From positions 513,303 to 577,302 of the forward strand of contig VWZX01009114.1 of assembly GCA_013399015.1 (NCBI GenBank): a stretch of DNA of 64,000 bases, in the 5' to 3' direction. The notes beneath the pieces were generated by a model that did not search any database, had not been told where the DNA came from, and saw only the letters and a program-made list of their open reading frames with translations. The stretch is from Galbula dea (Eukaryota; Chordata; Aves; Piciformes; Galbulidae). Of this stretch, positions 39,501-53,274 are shown piece after piece. The position numbers and the translations under genes are program-made. Each line of letters opens with the position of its first letter. Positions within the stretch are counted from its first letter, which is position 1.

Positions 39501-39591
39501 TCCATTTTATATGTTCTGTTTAAGGAGACTATTGTATACCAGTGTGAGTGTATTTTGCTTATGCTTTATGTACATCAGCAAGTGTTTAATT
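33524..39591. other. STOX2 intron 1, second part, no feature seen
   Basis: About 6 kb of AT-rich intronic sequence. I recognise no exon, RNA gene or transposon. The largest open frames are about 60-100 codons and show no domain. Confidence 0.5.
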
Positions 39592-39663
39592 TAGATTTAT
39601 TATTAATATATAATAATATATTAACATGTGAATTAATTAATATATTATATATTAATAGTAATT
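39592..39663. repeat. AT-rich, partly palindromic island
   Basis: Sixty or more of about 72 bases are A or T, with repeated ATTAATATA and TTAATTAA words that pair with each other in several registers. Such sequence melts easily and is prone to slippage. It fits no named transposon. A scaffold-attachment role is possible but unsupported. Confidence 0.75.
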
Positions 39664-42539
39664 GATGTTGCAGTTGTGTTTCCTAGCAGGACTAAAATGT
39701 AAACATTGGAAAAACAATGCAAAGGGTAGAAAACAGGATACTAAACAGTAAAAATGATAGAAAATGATGACATTTTAGTAATAGACTTCAATTCTAAAAA
39801 AAAAATAAGAATTCACTCTTAGTATTCTCTGAATTTCTCACTTCTTGTTTCATTTGCAGAAATGGTGTGAACCACTGTTGTAGCATCATTTCTCACAGGA
39901 GATTGATTTTTGTTCAGTCTGGTCAATAAGCTAATCTAACCAGCTACTGAGTGCTTAGTCAGAGTAACTCCAAAGTAGATGTTTTTAGAGTCTCAAGTTA
40001 CTATTGCATGTTAAAAAAATGTAGCATTCTAGCGCACAATAAGAACATATTTAATGTTCATTGCAGGATCTGAAACCTTAATTTTGTGAACTCTTAAAAA
40101 AAGGATGTACTTTCATTTTAATCTATATTGGCTAATTTAGAAGCAACAGCAAAGGTCAAATGTTAAATGTTTAATTTGGCTTCTCTGATTGTAGGATTAT
40201 TAAAAATGACCTGATAGACCATGGGGTCAGAGTCTTACTTATATACCAGTGCAATTCTATTGATTTTTTTTAACTGAGCCTTTGCTAGTTTATTGTAAAG
40301 TGAGAGCAAAAGCAAGGCCTTTGAGTCCATTGCTGGCAAGAATACAATAGCTTCTAAAGAGCCAGGCAGCAGAATTGGACTGTGCTTGCTGATGGTCAGG
40401 GAAAACCAAGGATCATTTGCAGTAGGAAAATTCACACTCTTTAGTCCAGCGTTTGCTAATGGTGTTGGCTTATTCCTAATTGTCTGATTTCAAGGGATAG
40501 ATCTGTGCTCACACTGAGTAATACTGTATCTTTGCAGAAGCATCATTGAAATGGGTAGTGCTACTACTCTGACCATGGTGGTCTCAGTATGGTCTTGCAT
40601 GTACATGTAGACTGGTGATGCCCTGCTTGCACAGGGATGAAAGGGGACCTAGAGCTCTTGGTGCTCAGCTGATCGCAAAGGCTAAGACCCTGGGGCACTT
40701 AATGTCAAAAATACGTAGGTGAGGGAAGGGGAAGAACTGGAGCCTGAAGTGGTTATTGCTGAGTATTACTTCCAGACAATCCTAAAACCAGGGCAAAGTG
40801 CTGTATTTTATGGTAAGATGTCTGCCTTGCTGAAATGTGGTATGGTGTGGCACCATAGAGTTTACCTTTCCCTGTGGTGATCTTGAGCTGCGCCTTGCTG
40901 TCTCTGCAGTATGACAGTCCCTCCCCTTGATTTTACTGATAGTTTGGAGGCAGGCAGTTGGATCAGAGGTTGATATTTAAGTGAAGCAGGCAGAAAAGCC
41001 ACGTACTCAAAGGGAGATTTCTTTGAGTGGAGGCTGCAGAGCTTTCCCCAGTAGTTATTCACAAGTAGTTATTAAAAGTGAAGAAAGCCAGAAGCTTTTA
41101 AGAGCTGTTTTCCATCACTTTCTTTCATAGAGCTTCTCTCCCTTGTGGGTAGTCTGATACCTCTTTCTGTGGCTGAGCTTTGGCTTCAGTCTTTCCCAAG
41201 TACATCTTGTGGATGGTCATCAAAACTTACGGGACATAAGACCTTTGAGACTGTTCTCCCTCTATCAGATTTGCTTCATATTGTCCAAGAGTTAAGATGT
41301 GGAAGAACTGACAGTGCAGGGCTAATAGAGACAGCAGTGTCACACAACACATTCCATCATGAAACCATACCCCTAAAAAAGTCTGCAAGATGTCTACTAG
41401 AAATATATGGGAGCTCTAACTTCAGAGTATTTAATTTACTTAGTAGTTAGATTATAGAAAAATTATGCTTAAACCCAAAGCATTTTATTTGGAGCAAAAG
41501 ATGTCTTGTTAATCCCAATTTCAGAGCTCTTCACTGACAAGTTCTAAGATTTTTTCACTGCCTCTTCAGCAGTGGAGAGGAATAAGGAGGGTAACTGCTA
41601 GAAACCTGTAGGCTATGCTCTCTCTTGCAAAGCATAAGTGCCTCTTTCTGCTTTGGGTTAGGATAGTTTATTTAATTGAGCATCAAGGGAAACTCTGGAT
41701 GTGGAACTATTAAAGGAGTGGGTTGCAATTCAAGTTGGAACATTCAGCAGCATTTCACAACTCTGAAACAAAATGTATGAAGTGCAGTGTTAGCAGATGT
41801 TTATATAAAACATGCTGTGGTGTTTCATTGAACGACTGCACCTCTCTTATCTCAGGCACTTATCTCTAGCTAAAGCCAAGTGGCTTGCAGGTTTAAATTG
41901 CTCAGTATGTTTGATGTCAGTATGATGATGAAATATGTTAAGCAACTGGGTTTTATGTTTGAGCATTTTGGGTATTTTTTTTGGCCTGACTATGGCTGTC
42001 TTTGAAGAGACAAATATCATTCTAGTCAGAAGGAAAAGGCCGAAGTCTAATGAGTTTGATTGCAAAGAGCTGATGTTCACAGTTGCATTTAAACCTTCTC
42101 TTCAGCATTTACATCTCAACTTTCACCCTTTTTTGGAGTCTTTTTTGTAGAAATATTTCTGGGAGTGTAAATGCTACACTCCTCTCTTGTCAACTCTTTC
42201 ACAGCCACAGAGGGCTCTGATGACAGTGGGATTGCTTTTCCCATAGTCAGCCTTTCCCCAGAAGAGAGATATTCTAGTCTCCTAATATTTTTGTAGCCCT
42301 TTCCTTGTCCTGTAGGTGCAGCCTTTACCCTGCATCCCCCAGCACAAGATTTAGCAGTGACCTTGGTTTGCATACCAATCCCTGGTACTAAATCTAAACA
42401 TTAGGCCTTATCACTGCTAGAAGCAGGCAGTGTCTATGAAAACATGTTAGTTTGAGGAAGTGCAGTTACTTAGAGGAGCTTTAGCTGAAAAGTAAAATCA
42501 CTGAACAGAATTAGTTTTGTTCTAACCCAAACCAGGACA
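39664..42539. other. STOX2 intron 1, third part, no feature seen
   Basis: Intronic AT-rich sequence with only short chance frames, for example 101 codons at 41145-41450, which shows no domain. No transposon was recognised. Confidence 0.5.
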
Positions 42540-42990
42540 CCAGTTTAGTTAGTTGTTCCCTAACTTGATCCCCCTCTACCAAGGGAAATTCTTCCTTTAT
42601 GGAGACTTTCTGTGTTACCTTCAAGATCTGGGGCTCCTGTGGGCAGGCCAGAGCAGTAAAGGCTGAAACAAAGAAAGGTGTTCAGTAACTTTACCATCTC
42701 TGCATCCTGTCCCCATGGCACCTGCCTCATTTCAGCAGCAGGCCCAGATTTTCTCTAATTTTCCTTTTACCTCCAATCTGCTTGAAGAAATCTTTCCTTT
42801 TCACCTTGATATCCCTTGCCAGGTTTAATTCCAGGGAGGCCTTGGCTTTTCTTGTTTCATCCCTGCATACTCTGTCAACAGTTTGTAATCCTCTCAAGTG
42901 GCCATCCCTTTCTTCCATGCCTCTAAAGGTCCTTCTTCCACCTGAGCTTTTTCAGAAGCTCCTTGCTCAGCCATGCATTTTACTCTCTGC
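42540..42990 (-). repeat. CR1 LINE internal ORF2 fragment
   Basis: Reverse-strand translation gives CR1 ORF2 in two frames. First is AWLSKELLKKLRWKK (near 42980-42930), then after a frameshift TRKAKASLELNLARDIKVKR and KRKIRENLGLLL (42918-42727). Further frame-shifted pieces resemble the stretch before the reverse transcriptase (KLLNTFL, GLPTGAPDLEG, then GDQVREQLTKL near 42545). This is the endonuclease-RT linker, not the usual 3' end, so it is a remnant whose 3' part has been deleted or eroded. At least two frameshifts and a stop show that it is dead. Confidence 0.85.
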
Positions 42991-45900
42991 AAAATGGCAG
43001 AAATCTTTTTCTTCTACCACAAAAATCAGGGTCTTATGTTGCTTGTCCTCATTTTCATGATTGTAGAAGACGATATCCTCTCTTGTTTGCAATGATGCCT
43101 CCATTGTGTAATATTAGGGAATAAATTAGTGTTGGATTTATAGCTTGTCTTAGGATAGTTCATGAAACAAGAGCGGCCAGGTCTTCATGTGACAATAGGA
43201 AATGCTTTGTGGCTCACCCATAGAGAGAACCTTGGAAAGACTGCAGTCTGGCTTTGGAGGTCAGAGGTTGAAAGTGCTTTCTGATGGTTCTGAAAGCATC
43301 AGCAGTACAGAACAAGTGAAGGTGGTCTTAACAGTAAGCATGCATGCTTTTAAGTTCTTTCTTTTTCATTTCAAATCTAGCACTCCTGAAGTTCCTATGC
43401 TTCTTATCTTGACTCATTTTTTTCATTTTCCCCTTCCCTTTCTTCTCACTCTCTTCACCCTTCCCTTTCAGTTGGGAATAGGTAGAAAGTTCAATGTCAG
43501 AAGTCCTAAATTTTCATTCATATTGGGAAGAGTGAAGCCAAAGAAGCAGGTACTTCTTTGCAGCCAAAAAGACAGGGAACCCAGCAACTTGGTGGTATTT
43601 GTAAGTGCTGGTTTGTAGCTTCTTAATGCTGCCTTCCATGATTAGCAGTACTTCACCAGCTCCCATGCTGTTTTTTGCTACCCTTCTTGCCTTGCCTTTC
43701 TAGGCATTGGTCAAGTGGACTTCAGCTCTAATATGATGTTTTAGAAATTTTGATCATGCTTCTAGTTATAGTCTTTTTTCTCAATGTCACTGACTAAACT
43801 TCCTCACACTGAGGAAGCAAGTTGTATTTCAAAGATCGTGTCACCAAGAGAAACAGACTGTGTTTTTATTTATTTCCTTTATTGGTATCTTAAGCTATCC
43901 TCTGAAAGACCTTCAGACATCTCAGGACCATTTTTGTCTGGACAGTGAATGGCTTTTCTTGAAAGTTCTTTCCAAAATAAAGCACTTACCAGTTCCTGTA
44001 CACTTTGCCAGCAGCTTCCAGATAGTTCCCTGTGATGTTTGTAGGAAGTTTGACATGTAAAATATCAGCAAGTATGGGGAGAATTTTAGAAAATCAGATT
44101 AAGCCACTGTTTCTGAGCTACCAGCATGTGTGCTTTACCTTTTGATTTTCTCAAATGAACATCCATCTATGCAGCAGCAGGACATTTTTGCTACTGGCAT
44201 TTGCCCTGAGATCATTATGCCTTTATTTCATTCTCAGCAATGACCCTCCTTCCCAGAGCTTTGCTTTCTACTATTCTATCATGTAGGCAGAGCTTGAAGT
44301 GTGAAACTTTGAAGGTTTCAGGAAGCAACCCCACATTTGCTTATCCAGTGGAATCAAAACAGAGCTCTGAGTAGTCAGCATAAGCAAGGTATCTTACTTA
44401 CTTACTGGATTCTGGGACACAAGCAGTTGCTCTTCAGGTTACTTACTGTGAATATTAAAATACTGTAATTGGAGAGAGAGTATTTATGGGTTTGTTTTTT
44501 TGGTTGGGTTCTTTTTTTTACTAATAGGTGGCAGGTATGTATGTGTTGTCTCCATATGGATATGTTTACTTGCACACAGTAGAAGAGATATTTCCCTCAC
44601 ACCTAGTCAGATAATTTTACTGAGATCCATACAGTGCATTCAGGCCAAGCTTAATGCAAGTCAGAGCACCTTCTCAATAAATACGCAACAAGAAGTCATA
44701 GCAAATTGGATATATTTTGAGTTTTTCTTGCTACCTTTCTATTAAAAAGCAACTTATTTAAAGATCTAAAGGAAAACTTGTGCACTGATCTTTTGCATGG
44801 TTCATTTGGTTGTTTGTGGGGAGGTTGTCTTGTTGGTTTTGCGGATCCAAAGCCTTAGAGTTTGGGGAGAGAGACATAGTGATTGTGTTTTATGTTTTGC
44901 ACAAGCAACATAATATTTTGGCTTTGGAGGTGACACTGGTATGTTGAAGTAACAGTTTAAAACTATTTAGAGGCAAGTGCATTTTTGTTGTGTGAAAGTC
45001 ACTAGCTGACAGCTGTAGTAAAATGATCTTGAATTCATTGACTTAACTTGATAACAGCAGGCAGCAAAGAAACTTCATCCAAGAAATAGAAACTCCCATG
45101 TTAAATGATCTGGGGTGCTACCTTTCCCCCATTCTTAAGCCATTCATTACAAAGAAGGAAAAGAAAAAAGAAACTTAAGATTTAAGGTTGCAATACTCTG
45201 ATCTTTAGTCATTCTTATGTGCCAAACCCCCTAAATATATAATCTTTTAAATCATGTGACTCACAAATTGCACTTATGTTCCAGTGGCAAAAGTACTTAT
45301 TCTAATTCAGAGAAGTCAGGATTTTAAAGTAGTTTAGTCAGACTTTTATATTTGAACTAAAATAAATAGGCATATGGCCGTTGGAGGAACATATAATCAC
45401 CCTGCTGCCTCAAAATTCTTTTGAGGTCAAGAATTTGAAAACAGGAACCTATAGTGTGGCTTCTGAGCACAATAGGAACAGCTGGTGCTCAGCACTTTTG
45501 AAAATGAGGTCACTTTATTCTTGGTTGAAATGTGCAAAATGGGTCATGTGGGCATAGGCTCAAGACAAAGGCTAAGCACATGGCCATTTATAACCAGGTT
45601 GCCCACATTTCCAGAACTAGTTGGTTAAAAGGCTTTGGTTAAAGAAGGAAACACTGGGATATGTCTACATTTTCTGTAACTTTTGAAGCATGGTTCCCAC
45701 TAGGAAAACAACTTGCTGCCATATGTTTTCAAAGAGACACTCATCCTAAGGATGACATCATCTATATTTTCCACAGTTACCCCTCCCTCTTGTGTCTTTC
45801 TGCTCATCCTTTGCATAACCTACTTTAGGAAACACTGCCCTATTGTACAGTCCTTGGGAACGTTGCCTCTCCACCAGTCTCAGCCCTGGAACTTCCCTGG

Positions 45901-46329
45901 TCCTGCCAGTAAAACAAAGGGAAAAATCCCAAACATGCAGAAACCCCATAGCATCATCAGGAAAATGTAAAGATGCATTAGGAAAGATAATAAGAACTCT
46001 GTGAAGATTTGACAACATTGAGTTTTCACTATAAATTCTGTTCAAAGTATGCATAAGTTGATAGCATTAAGGTCCATATTCAGCACTTCTGGGTAATGAA
46101 CTGCTGCTGCTGACACATCCAAGGTGATGTTAAGAGTTGCAGGTATATCAGAGTTCACATATTTGAGATGCAGTATTGATCACTGTTGATTGTTGCATGA
46201 CCTGCATCACAAGTTTAGCATGAGAAATGATGCCTGTTTTCAACAGGAGGGTGCAGGTCTTGTATTCCAGACCCTGCCTGCAGTCATCCCAGGAGCCTTT
46301 ACAAACTGACATCCAGCTGAAGGGTCCAG
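42991..46329. other. STOX2 intron 1, fourth part, no feature seen
   Basis: AT-rich intronic sequence. The 138-codon frame at 43202-43618 has no domain, and a pyrimidine-rich patch around 43410-43470 may explain part of its openness. No RNA gene or other repeat was recognised, though further CR1 sequence upstream of 42990 could be too diverged to see. Confidence 0.45.
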
Positions 46330-46425
46330 ATCATAGGAAAAGTCAGGTTGGAAGAGATCTCAGGTGTTTTTATTCCAACCTCTTCCTCATGAATATAAGC
46401 CTTTCCTCTCAGGTGGAGTTGAATG
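46330..46425 (-). repeat. Degenerate CR1 3'-end fragment
   Basis: The + strand has 'gatcatagg...', then 'aggttggaagagatctcagg', then 'attccaacctcttcctc', the reverse-complement CR1 3' pattern with a short insertion and several substitutions. It is much more diverged than the copies at 33279 and 63576. Boundaries are uncertain. Confidence 0.6.
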
Positions 46426-49400
46426 CTTGTGCACAAATGATACTTTTGATATTCAAGTAAATTCTGTTAATTTAGTTGGGGAATAGTACATGCAAATCAC
46501 ACCAGCCTTAAGCAAAACTTTGAAGCCATACTAAACTACACTGCACTCTGATTGAAGGACTGCCTGGTTTTGTCATTAGTGATCTTACTTAGAAGTATAT
46601 TTTGTCAGTCTAGGCCCCTTTTATGGCGTTTCTTGCTTTAATTGCAAAAATAACTGGATTTGTTGATTACATAATACTTCTGTATCACTGTTCTCATTTT
46701 TTGTGCAGTTTTATGTCCAGTTGGTGGAATAACTCAATAAAGTACCTAGTGACATTATCAAGATTAAACAAACCAGAAGGTTAAAAATCTGTCCTCAGAT
46801 CCTGTGCATTTTGCCGCCTCAGGTGGACATGTGCTAGTTAGCCAGGGCTGCATCTCGTAGCTAGCACTGAATTTCAGATTTGCCCATGAGAATGGTTCTC
46901 ATTACTTTATTATTATTGTAAATTGAATTTTCTTGGTGATTGCCTTCATACAAGTGAGGTGATTTCTCTGTCTCAAACTAGCTTACATTTTGTCCAGCTT
47001 TAGAGAAGAGCTGTCAAAAAGAGCATTGAGGAAGATGACAAAGTGGTGATAACAGCAGTGCAATGAATTCTGGGCTGGAAAAGCAGAATATAAGGAGGCA
47101 GCTCCATGACTGGCAAAGTGCAGCTAGTGCTAAGCCAGGATATTAGCAGACATCATCACAGAACAGGGTGTTGCTTGTACAACATGTTTGTTGTAGGTTT
47201 GATTTTGAAAAGTGTTTATCTTCCATTGGAAAAAAAAAATAANCAAGTTCTTAGATACTTTTCAGCAGTCAGACTACCTTGTGGTACCATGTGACTTCAC
47301 TACTTTCAGTTTCACCAGTAGAGGAGAGCACTTAAAAAGCAAAGCGTAAGATTCCCACAGTGTCTTTCTGTTTCCAGGGTTTGCCTTGGATGAATTGCAG
47401 CACTGAGGAGTGATTAATCACTGGCCAGGAGATGGGATAAGGGTGGCTGGCATAGCAGACAGAAGCAAAATTGTCTGCTGGATGCCCAGATGAATGGGCT
47501 GTGTCTGGGGAGCAGCGGTGGTGTCTGTCTTGTTTCCATGTCGTGAATTGTGTCTGCCTTTTGACTTCATCCCAAGTTCTAGAAGATGACTTTCAGGTCA
47601 TGAGGGGGATTGCTGCAGCTTTTACAGTCACTGTAATTGATTCCTGCTTTGCAGAAGAGGTATTTAAAGTATGACAATAGAATTTCCTAGTTGTTCCACA
47701 GTCCATTTTGCATTTCATTTCATCCTCAGTTGAAACTGGGCTAATAAATGTAACAGTTTGTAAGGTATTTGTTTAGGGTTTCGCATCTAGTCATTTCCAT
47801 CTTTGCAGGAGTGGCATGCTAACAAAGCTGCATACAGTGTGGGTTCTGGTTTAAAAAGGACCATTTCTGGCATCTCTGCAGTATCTTTCACATGACCATG
47901 TTTTTATTTCTTACTTGGACCTGAAAAGTTTGTGCATGTGTTGTGTGGATACAGTTATTTGTGTGCCCTATAACAGTACAGCATTGATTTTGGAACTGTG
48001 TATTGCATTATATATTTCCCTTGAAGTGGGTAGTTTTCAGCTTTCTGCACATCCAAGACTTGAAAGCAACCCTCCATCAAAGTGTAAATATCAATACAGG
48101 TAGGTTGCCAGCCAGATCTAGTTCTGCTTTAAATGTAGTCGTTGAGAACATGTAGACTGCAGGTGTCCCCTTAATGTGGAGCAAGAGGAATGGAGAGGCA
48201 GCTCTTTAAGACCCTGATCTGCCTGGAGGAAAACTGTCTTTAGTGTGGAGACTGGAAAGCAATCTTAGGGATGCCTTTAGATGACAGTGCACAAACTCTT
48301 AAGTAGGGTGACTACTGTGGGAAAAAGAAGATAAATTCCTGGATAAGACTTACGCATGCTGTGGAGCTTTAGAGAGATGGCTGTAATCAAACCCTGAGAC
48401 CACAGAGCAGGGCAAGGGAGGGAAGCCCAAAGGGGATTCAGAGTTGCCTTTGCCAGGCTTGGCATTATCTGGTGAGCAGCAACAAGAGGAGATGAGAACA
48501 TAACCTAGTGTGCTAGATACCTGTGATGCAACAAGAAAAGTACCCTGGATTGTAAATGTATACACATAAATCAACCAACCACCTGCCTCCCAACTCTGCC
48601 CATGTCAAGTTTAAAGCACTTTGCTTCTTTACATACCTAAGGTAGTGGCTGCATGGTCTGTTACATACATGATGCTTTTGGTTTGGGTCTGTGGACAGAT
48701 GACTCTCAAACTTGGAGACTCTTTGTGATTTCCCTGGGAACACTGTCATTATGAATACTCATATGAATAGGTATTTTTACAAGCATTTACTAGGCTTTGT
48801 GTCTCTGAGCAAAATTCAGTTGAAATATTCTTGGAGATCAAGTCCAATGTTTTGCTGATAATGCTACAGTGCATTTTCATTCTTAATAGGTTTTTGCCCA
48901 ATGATAATATTGAAGTCTTCAAATATTTAGTGTCAGATACTTTTGTCTCAGTCTTTTTCAAGAGTTTTTGGACAACAAGCAAGCCTTTGCTGTTTTAAAT
49001 ATCTTCTCACAGTAATTCATAGGTATCTGTCACATTGCAAAAGCACTTGGTGGTTGATTCTGAGGGGAAACAGTGGGAAGGACCTAAGGAGACAATTTTT
49101 AGGACCTGTGATGATGGTGAAATTTTGGTTTAGCCTGACCTCTTCTGTGTAAGCCTTGGACTTGACCCTTCCTCTCTATCCCAACCCCACCTTTCTATTG
49201 ACAATGACCTGCCCATAACCAGAAAGTCAAGCCTTGGTTCTGCAAGCATGAAACTTCATGAAACTTCATGTCTAGTGTGCATCTGAAGAGAAATTATTTA
49301 TTTGGGTTGCAGTTAGGTACCCATTTTGCTGGGCACAGAAAAGAAAAGATTGTGAATGTCATGAAACCTCAAGCTCTAAAGAATGAACTCAAAGAGAAGT

Positions 49401-51725
49401 AAGATGCAAAAAGAGATGGAGGTGCAAAATACATGGAGTAGAATATTCTCCTACATTTTATACTGCCAGTAAATTCTGTCAGTGAAATAATAATGCAGTG
49501 AGAGCAATCCAGATTATTCTGTTTTGCAAGAGAGACCTTACTTTGGAATCTGGGGAGTATGGAATAAATCATCCTTTGGGAGCTTTTATTCCCCTTTTTT
49601 GCAGCAGAGCCATTTCCTTCCCTATCTTTGTAGTTCTGTGCAGAACAGCTAAGAACAACCTCCAGAAGTGATGCATAAACTGAATTGATTTTATTTTTCA
49701 AACAATATCAACAAGCAAAAAAAGAGATAAGAGTGATTCTTAACCTTCTGTCATTCAGCCATTATCTGATGATGAGAACCTATGCATGTGTGTGTTAGGC
49801 AATATGTATATAAATGGATAAATCTGTTGGGAAGATAGAGAGAGCCTGTCCATTTTGAAATGGAAGAGTCCTGTCAGCAGCAAAGATGTAGGTTTGGGGT
49901 TTTTTTTAGCATTTAGGTCACCTCTCTCTAGTGCTTTGTTTTCCCAAGATACTGGGAAAGCAGAAGGCAAAACTGTGGTTTGCCTGTCTGCCTCCAAATC
50001 ACCATGGCTACCAGAATAGCCAGAACTGTCTTATCACAGTGGCTACTGAAGTTCTCTGTGACTTCTGGAGGGCTAGACACAGTATTGTGTTTGCCTGGGG
50101 GATGTTCAAGACAACAGCTGGGTTCCAGACCTGCTGCCTGTCATTACTGAGGCTGGGGAAAGGGTTAAAAATGGAAATGTAAGCTACCATATTCTCACAT
50201 GTCAGCTTGACTTGGCTGAGCTGTGCTGTGAGGGAATGGGTGTGCATATGCTGTTGTGGCACACGTGATATGGATCCCTGTGCTGGGTGATGAGGATGTG
50301 ATACTTGCTTTATGGGAGTTTAAGGAACTTTGAGAACTCTGCATCTACACCTTGCTGATCTTTTATTTCTTTTCTGACCGCTACCACCTACTGACTGTGA
50401 AACTAACTCAGTTTGTTAAGTAGCAAAAGAACTGGAAGGGAAAAAATAAATAATGAAATGTTTGAAGTCATCCTAGCTGCTTGTACCCAGTTGTATTGTG
50501 CTTTAAATAGGTAAAATAAAAGATGTGCTAATGCATGGGAAAATGAGGTTTCTCATTTCTAACCAAGCTTATTTTCCTCACGTGGGGGATACAGGCCCTG
50601 GTATGAGTAGGACAGTGTTGGTGGAGGTAAAGTGTAATGCCCGGTTATGTATTCACAGCAGACTTTATTTGTTGTCTGTGTAACTAAAAACGTAACAAGA
50701 GATGGAGATTGGTAACCTATGGAGGCAACCACTGGAAAATTAATCTACCTGGGGTCTCATAAACTGTCTTGAGCTTGTTCTTAATGAAGAGCTTCTCAGG
50801 TGATACATGCCTGGACTGGGAGAGATTATGGGTAGATATTAACAGGATGTTGAGCTAATCACTGACACAGAGCTGGTTCCACTTCTTTCTTCACTTTGAA
50901 CCTTAATTACATCCTGAGAATGGAGAGTGAACCAAGAAAGCAAAAAAATATCCCAAGAAAACCCAAACCACCCCCCAAAAAAGGTAACCTTAAAATGAGT
51001 TCATGGGAATTGATTTTGGATGGGTCATGGTGCTGAAGTGAGGGTGCTGCTGGCTGGAAGGTATTCTCACTTCTGTGGTAACCTGGGTACAAATCCTTCC
51101 TGTCTGCACCAGGTTATCCTGTGATTGGAAATGCCAAGGAGCGTTTGGAGGCTCTGGGTTCCACCCCACTTCCAGTCTGACTATTTCTTAGGCCAGCAGC
51201 CAAGTAGCCAAGTAGATGCTTGCCGAATTTGTTGAGGATGCTCAGCCTCTTTAGTGGTTTGGGCTAGCCTAGAACTTCTGCTGTGGTTTTCACACATCAT
51301 CTCCAAAGTGCCATCTCTTTATTTCCCAGGGTCAAGTTAAGAAGCTTGATTTTTCTCTCTGGTCTGGGTAACCAATGGGTCCATTGTGCTGATGTTGTTT
51401 GCTTGCTTGTAGGTCTCCCCTGATCATAGACTTGTCCAGTTTTCCTTTGGAGGAAAAGCATTTTCCAGGCACTTTACCCTTTAAATGCCAGGGCTTTGTA
51501 ATGGATCGTGGCAGCATCTACTGGGAGCCCCATCAAGATAGGTATCTCTCACTTTCTCCTTTAAACACTTTCTTTTTCTTCTAGCATAAATTAAAACCCA
51601 AAACCAAAAAAACCAACCCCCATCTATTTCCCTAATGCTACAGGTGTTTTTTTCTCTCAGGAACTTAAAAGCTGCCAGTTTCTGTCTTTTTTGGGTTTTT
51701 TTTTCCCTTCGTAATTCTTCAGATA
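46426..51725. other. STOX2 intron 1, fifth part
   Basis: Intronic AT-rich sequence with no recognised exon or RNA gene. An unresolved base (N) follows an A9 run at 47243. A small tandem repeat at 49247-49270 is listed separately. The frame crossing 47243 should be ignored because of the ambiguity. Confidence 0.5.
49247..49270. repeat. 10-bp tandem repeat, 2.4 copies
   Basis: CATGAAACTT is repeated directly and followed by CATG, with no mismatch. Probably a recent slippage duplication. No function is apparent. Confidence 0.9.
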
Positions 51726-51822
51726 TTTTTTTTCTTTTTTCTTCTTTTTTTCCCTTTTTTTTTCCTTCCCCTCCTGTCCCCCTTTCTTCCTCCTCCCCTC
51801 TCCTTTCTCTTTCTCTGTCTTC
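51726..51822. repeat. Long polypyrimidine/polypurine tract
   Basis: About 97 bases are almost all C and T, interrupted only by G at 51776 and 51817. T-rich at the left, it becomes C/T-mixed to the right. Such tracts can form intramolecular triplexes and stall polymerases. It explains the apparent minus-strand open frame here that is rich in Lys, Arg and Glu. Confidence 0.85.
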
Positions 51823-53274
51823 CATCACATTCTGGAAGACCATTTGCCCTTTCTCATTATATCATGTGTGCTCTTTTGCTCCCCCTCCCATCCCCATCAG
51901 GCCTCCACCCCATCCTTTCAGGCAGGATAGAGCACACTTCTCATCACCCCTACTTTTTAATCTTCTTTCAGAATCTCAAGCAAAGTCTTTCTGATCTCTG
52001 TGTGTGTTCTGGAGCAGAACATGCCAGGATTGGGACAGGGTGAGGCTGAAAGCAAAATCACTGAAGCAACGATTTGGAGTTATCTTGAAAGCAAAAAGTT
52101 AACTTTGTGATTCATTATCTTCTTAGGAGAGCTGGAAAGTTCTTTCCTTGTTTAAAGTGCTTGCATTTGAATGAGCTCAGGAGGTTTATTTGAAGAGGTA
52201 AGGTACTGGGATGAGAGTTTTAAGTGGATTGTTCAAGCACATTTATGTGTTTTGGAGTCTGGTATTTGTCACATCCAAACATTTAAATTGTTCTTTGTCT
52301 TTTTGTTTTCCTTTTTAAGGGGATGGGGTTGGGGGTAGACAGTGAATCAGGGTAATGGCTTTAACAAATGGAAACAGTTGGTGTGAATTGCTCCACAAGC
52401 AGCTCCTCACTCAAGCATAATCAGAAACACATTTTAAATGACCCATACAGTTTTGGGTGCATCCTTTGGGTCTGTAATAAAAGGCAGCACAAAATTAACT
52501 CCCCAGATAAGGGATTCTCTTCTGAGGAGGCTGCATGGCTTCACGCAGGATATTCCTGAAAGATCATAATTTTTGTTTTCTTTTTTTCTTCTTCCAGTGT
52601 GCTCAGCATTTACCTGGATTTTTGTGACCACTCCCTACAAGGTGTAAGATCCAGTTAGATAAAGTAGAAGTTCAGGGGGAATTTTCTAGCTAAAATTCTT
52701 TTCTGCCTCTTACAGCTGTGTCTTAGTTTACTGCACTTTGGAAAAGTTGGTGCTGCTTTTCAATGGACCTTTTATTTTTTTCAGCTAATAGCTGGGTAAT
52801 GAATAGCCCTGACTGTTACAAGAACGATGCATCCAATACAACAGAGGCATGGGGACATTCCCAGTGGTATGTCTACCTTGTTTTGTGAGACACTATCCAT
52901 CATTAAATTGCCATTTAAAACAGCTAGTGGTAGGTGCTTATCTTGGTGAGAGGCAATAGTAATGTCACAGGAATTTCTTGTTTACATCTTGGTAGTAGAT
53001 AATTAGTATTAAATGATGCTAGTAAGGATCTGGGCTCCAATAAGAGATGGTAGAAAGACTTGCAGATCTCTGTATTCTTGACCATACCGCTCAGGCATAG
53101 GATCACAGAGATGACTGACAAATGCCTGAATGTTCTGTTGAGGTTTCAAGAACCTGTCCACCAGTTAGATCCTCTTTTCACAATGCTTATTTATTATTGC
53201 TTTTTGATATGTTCACCACCAGTAAAAAATGCCAGTTCTTCATGGGCTTTGAGTGTTGATGAGCTTTAAGGCAA
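51823..53274. other. STOX2 intron 1, sixth part, no feature seen
   Basis: Intronic sequence; a further C-rich patch lies near 51880-51915. No exon, RNA gene or transposon was recognised. Confidence 0.5.

Noticed and set aside
51481..51843. 120-codon minus-strand frame rich in Lys, Arg and Glu
   Set aside because: It is the translation of a polypurine tract, not a gene.
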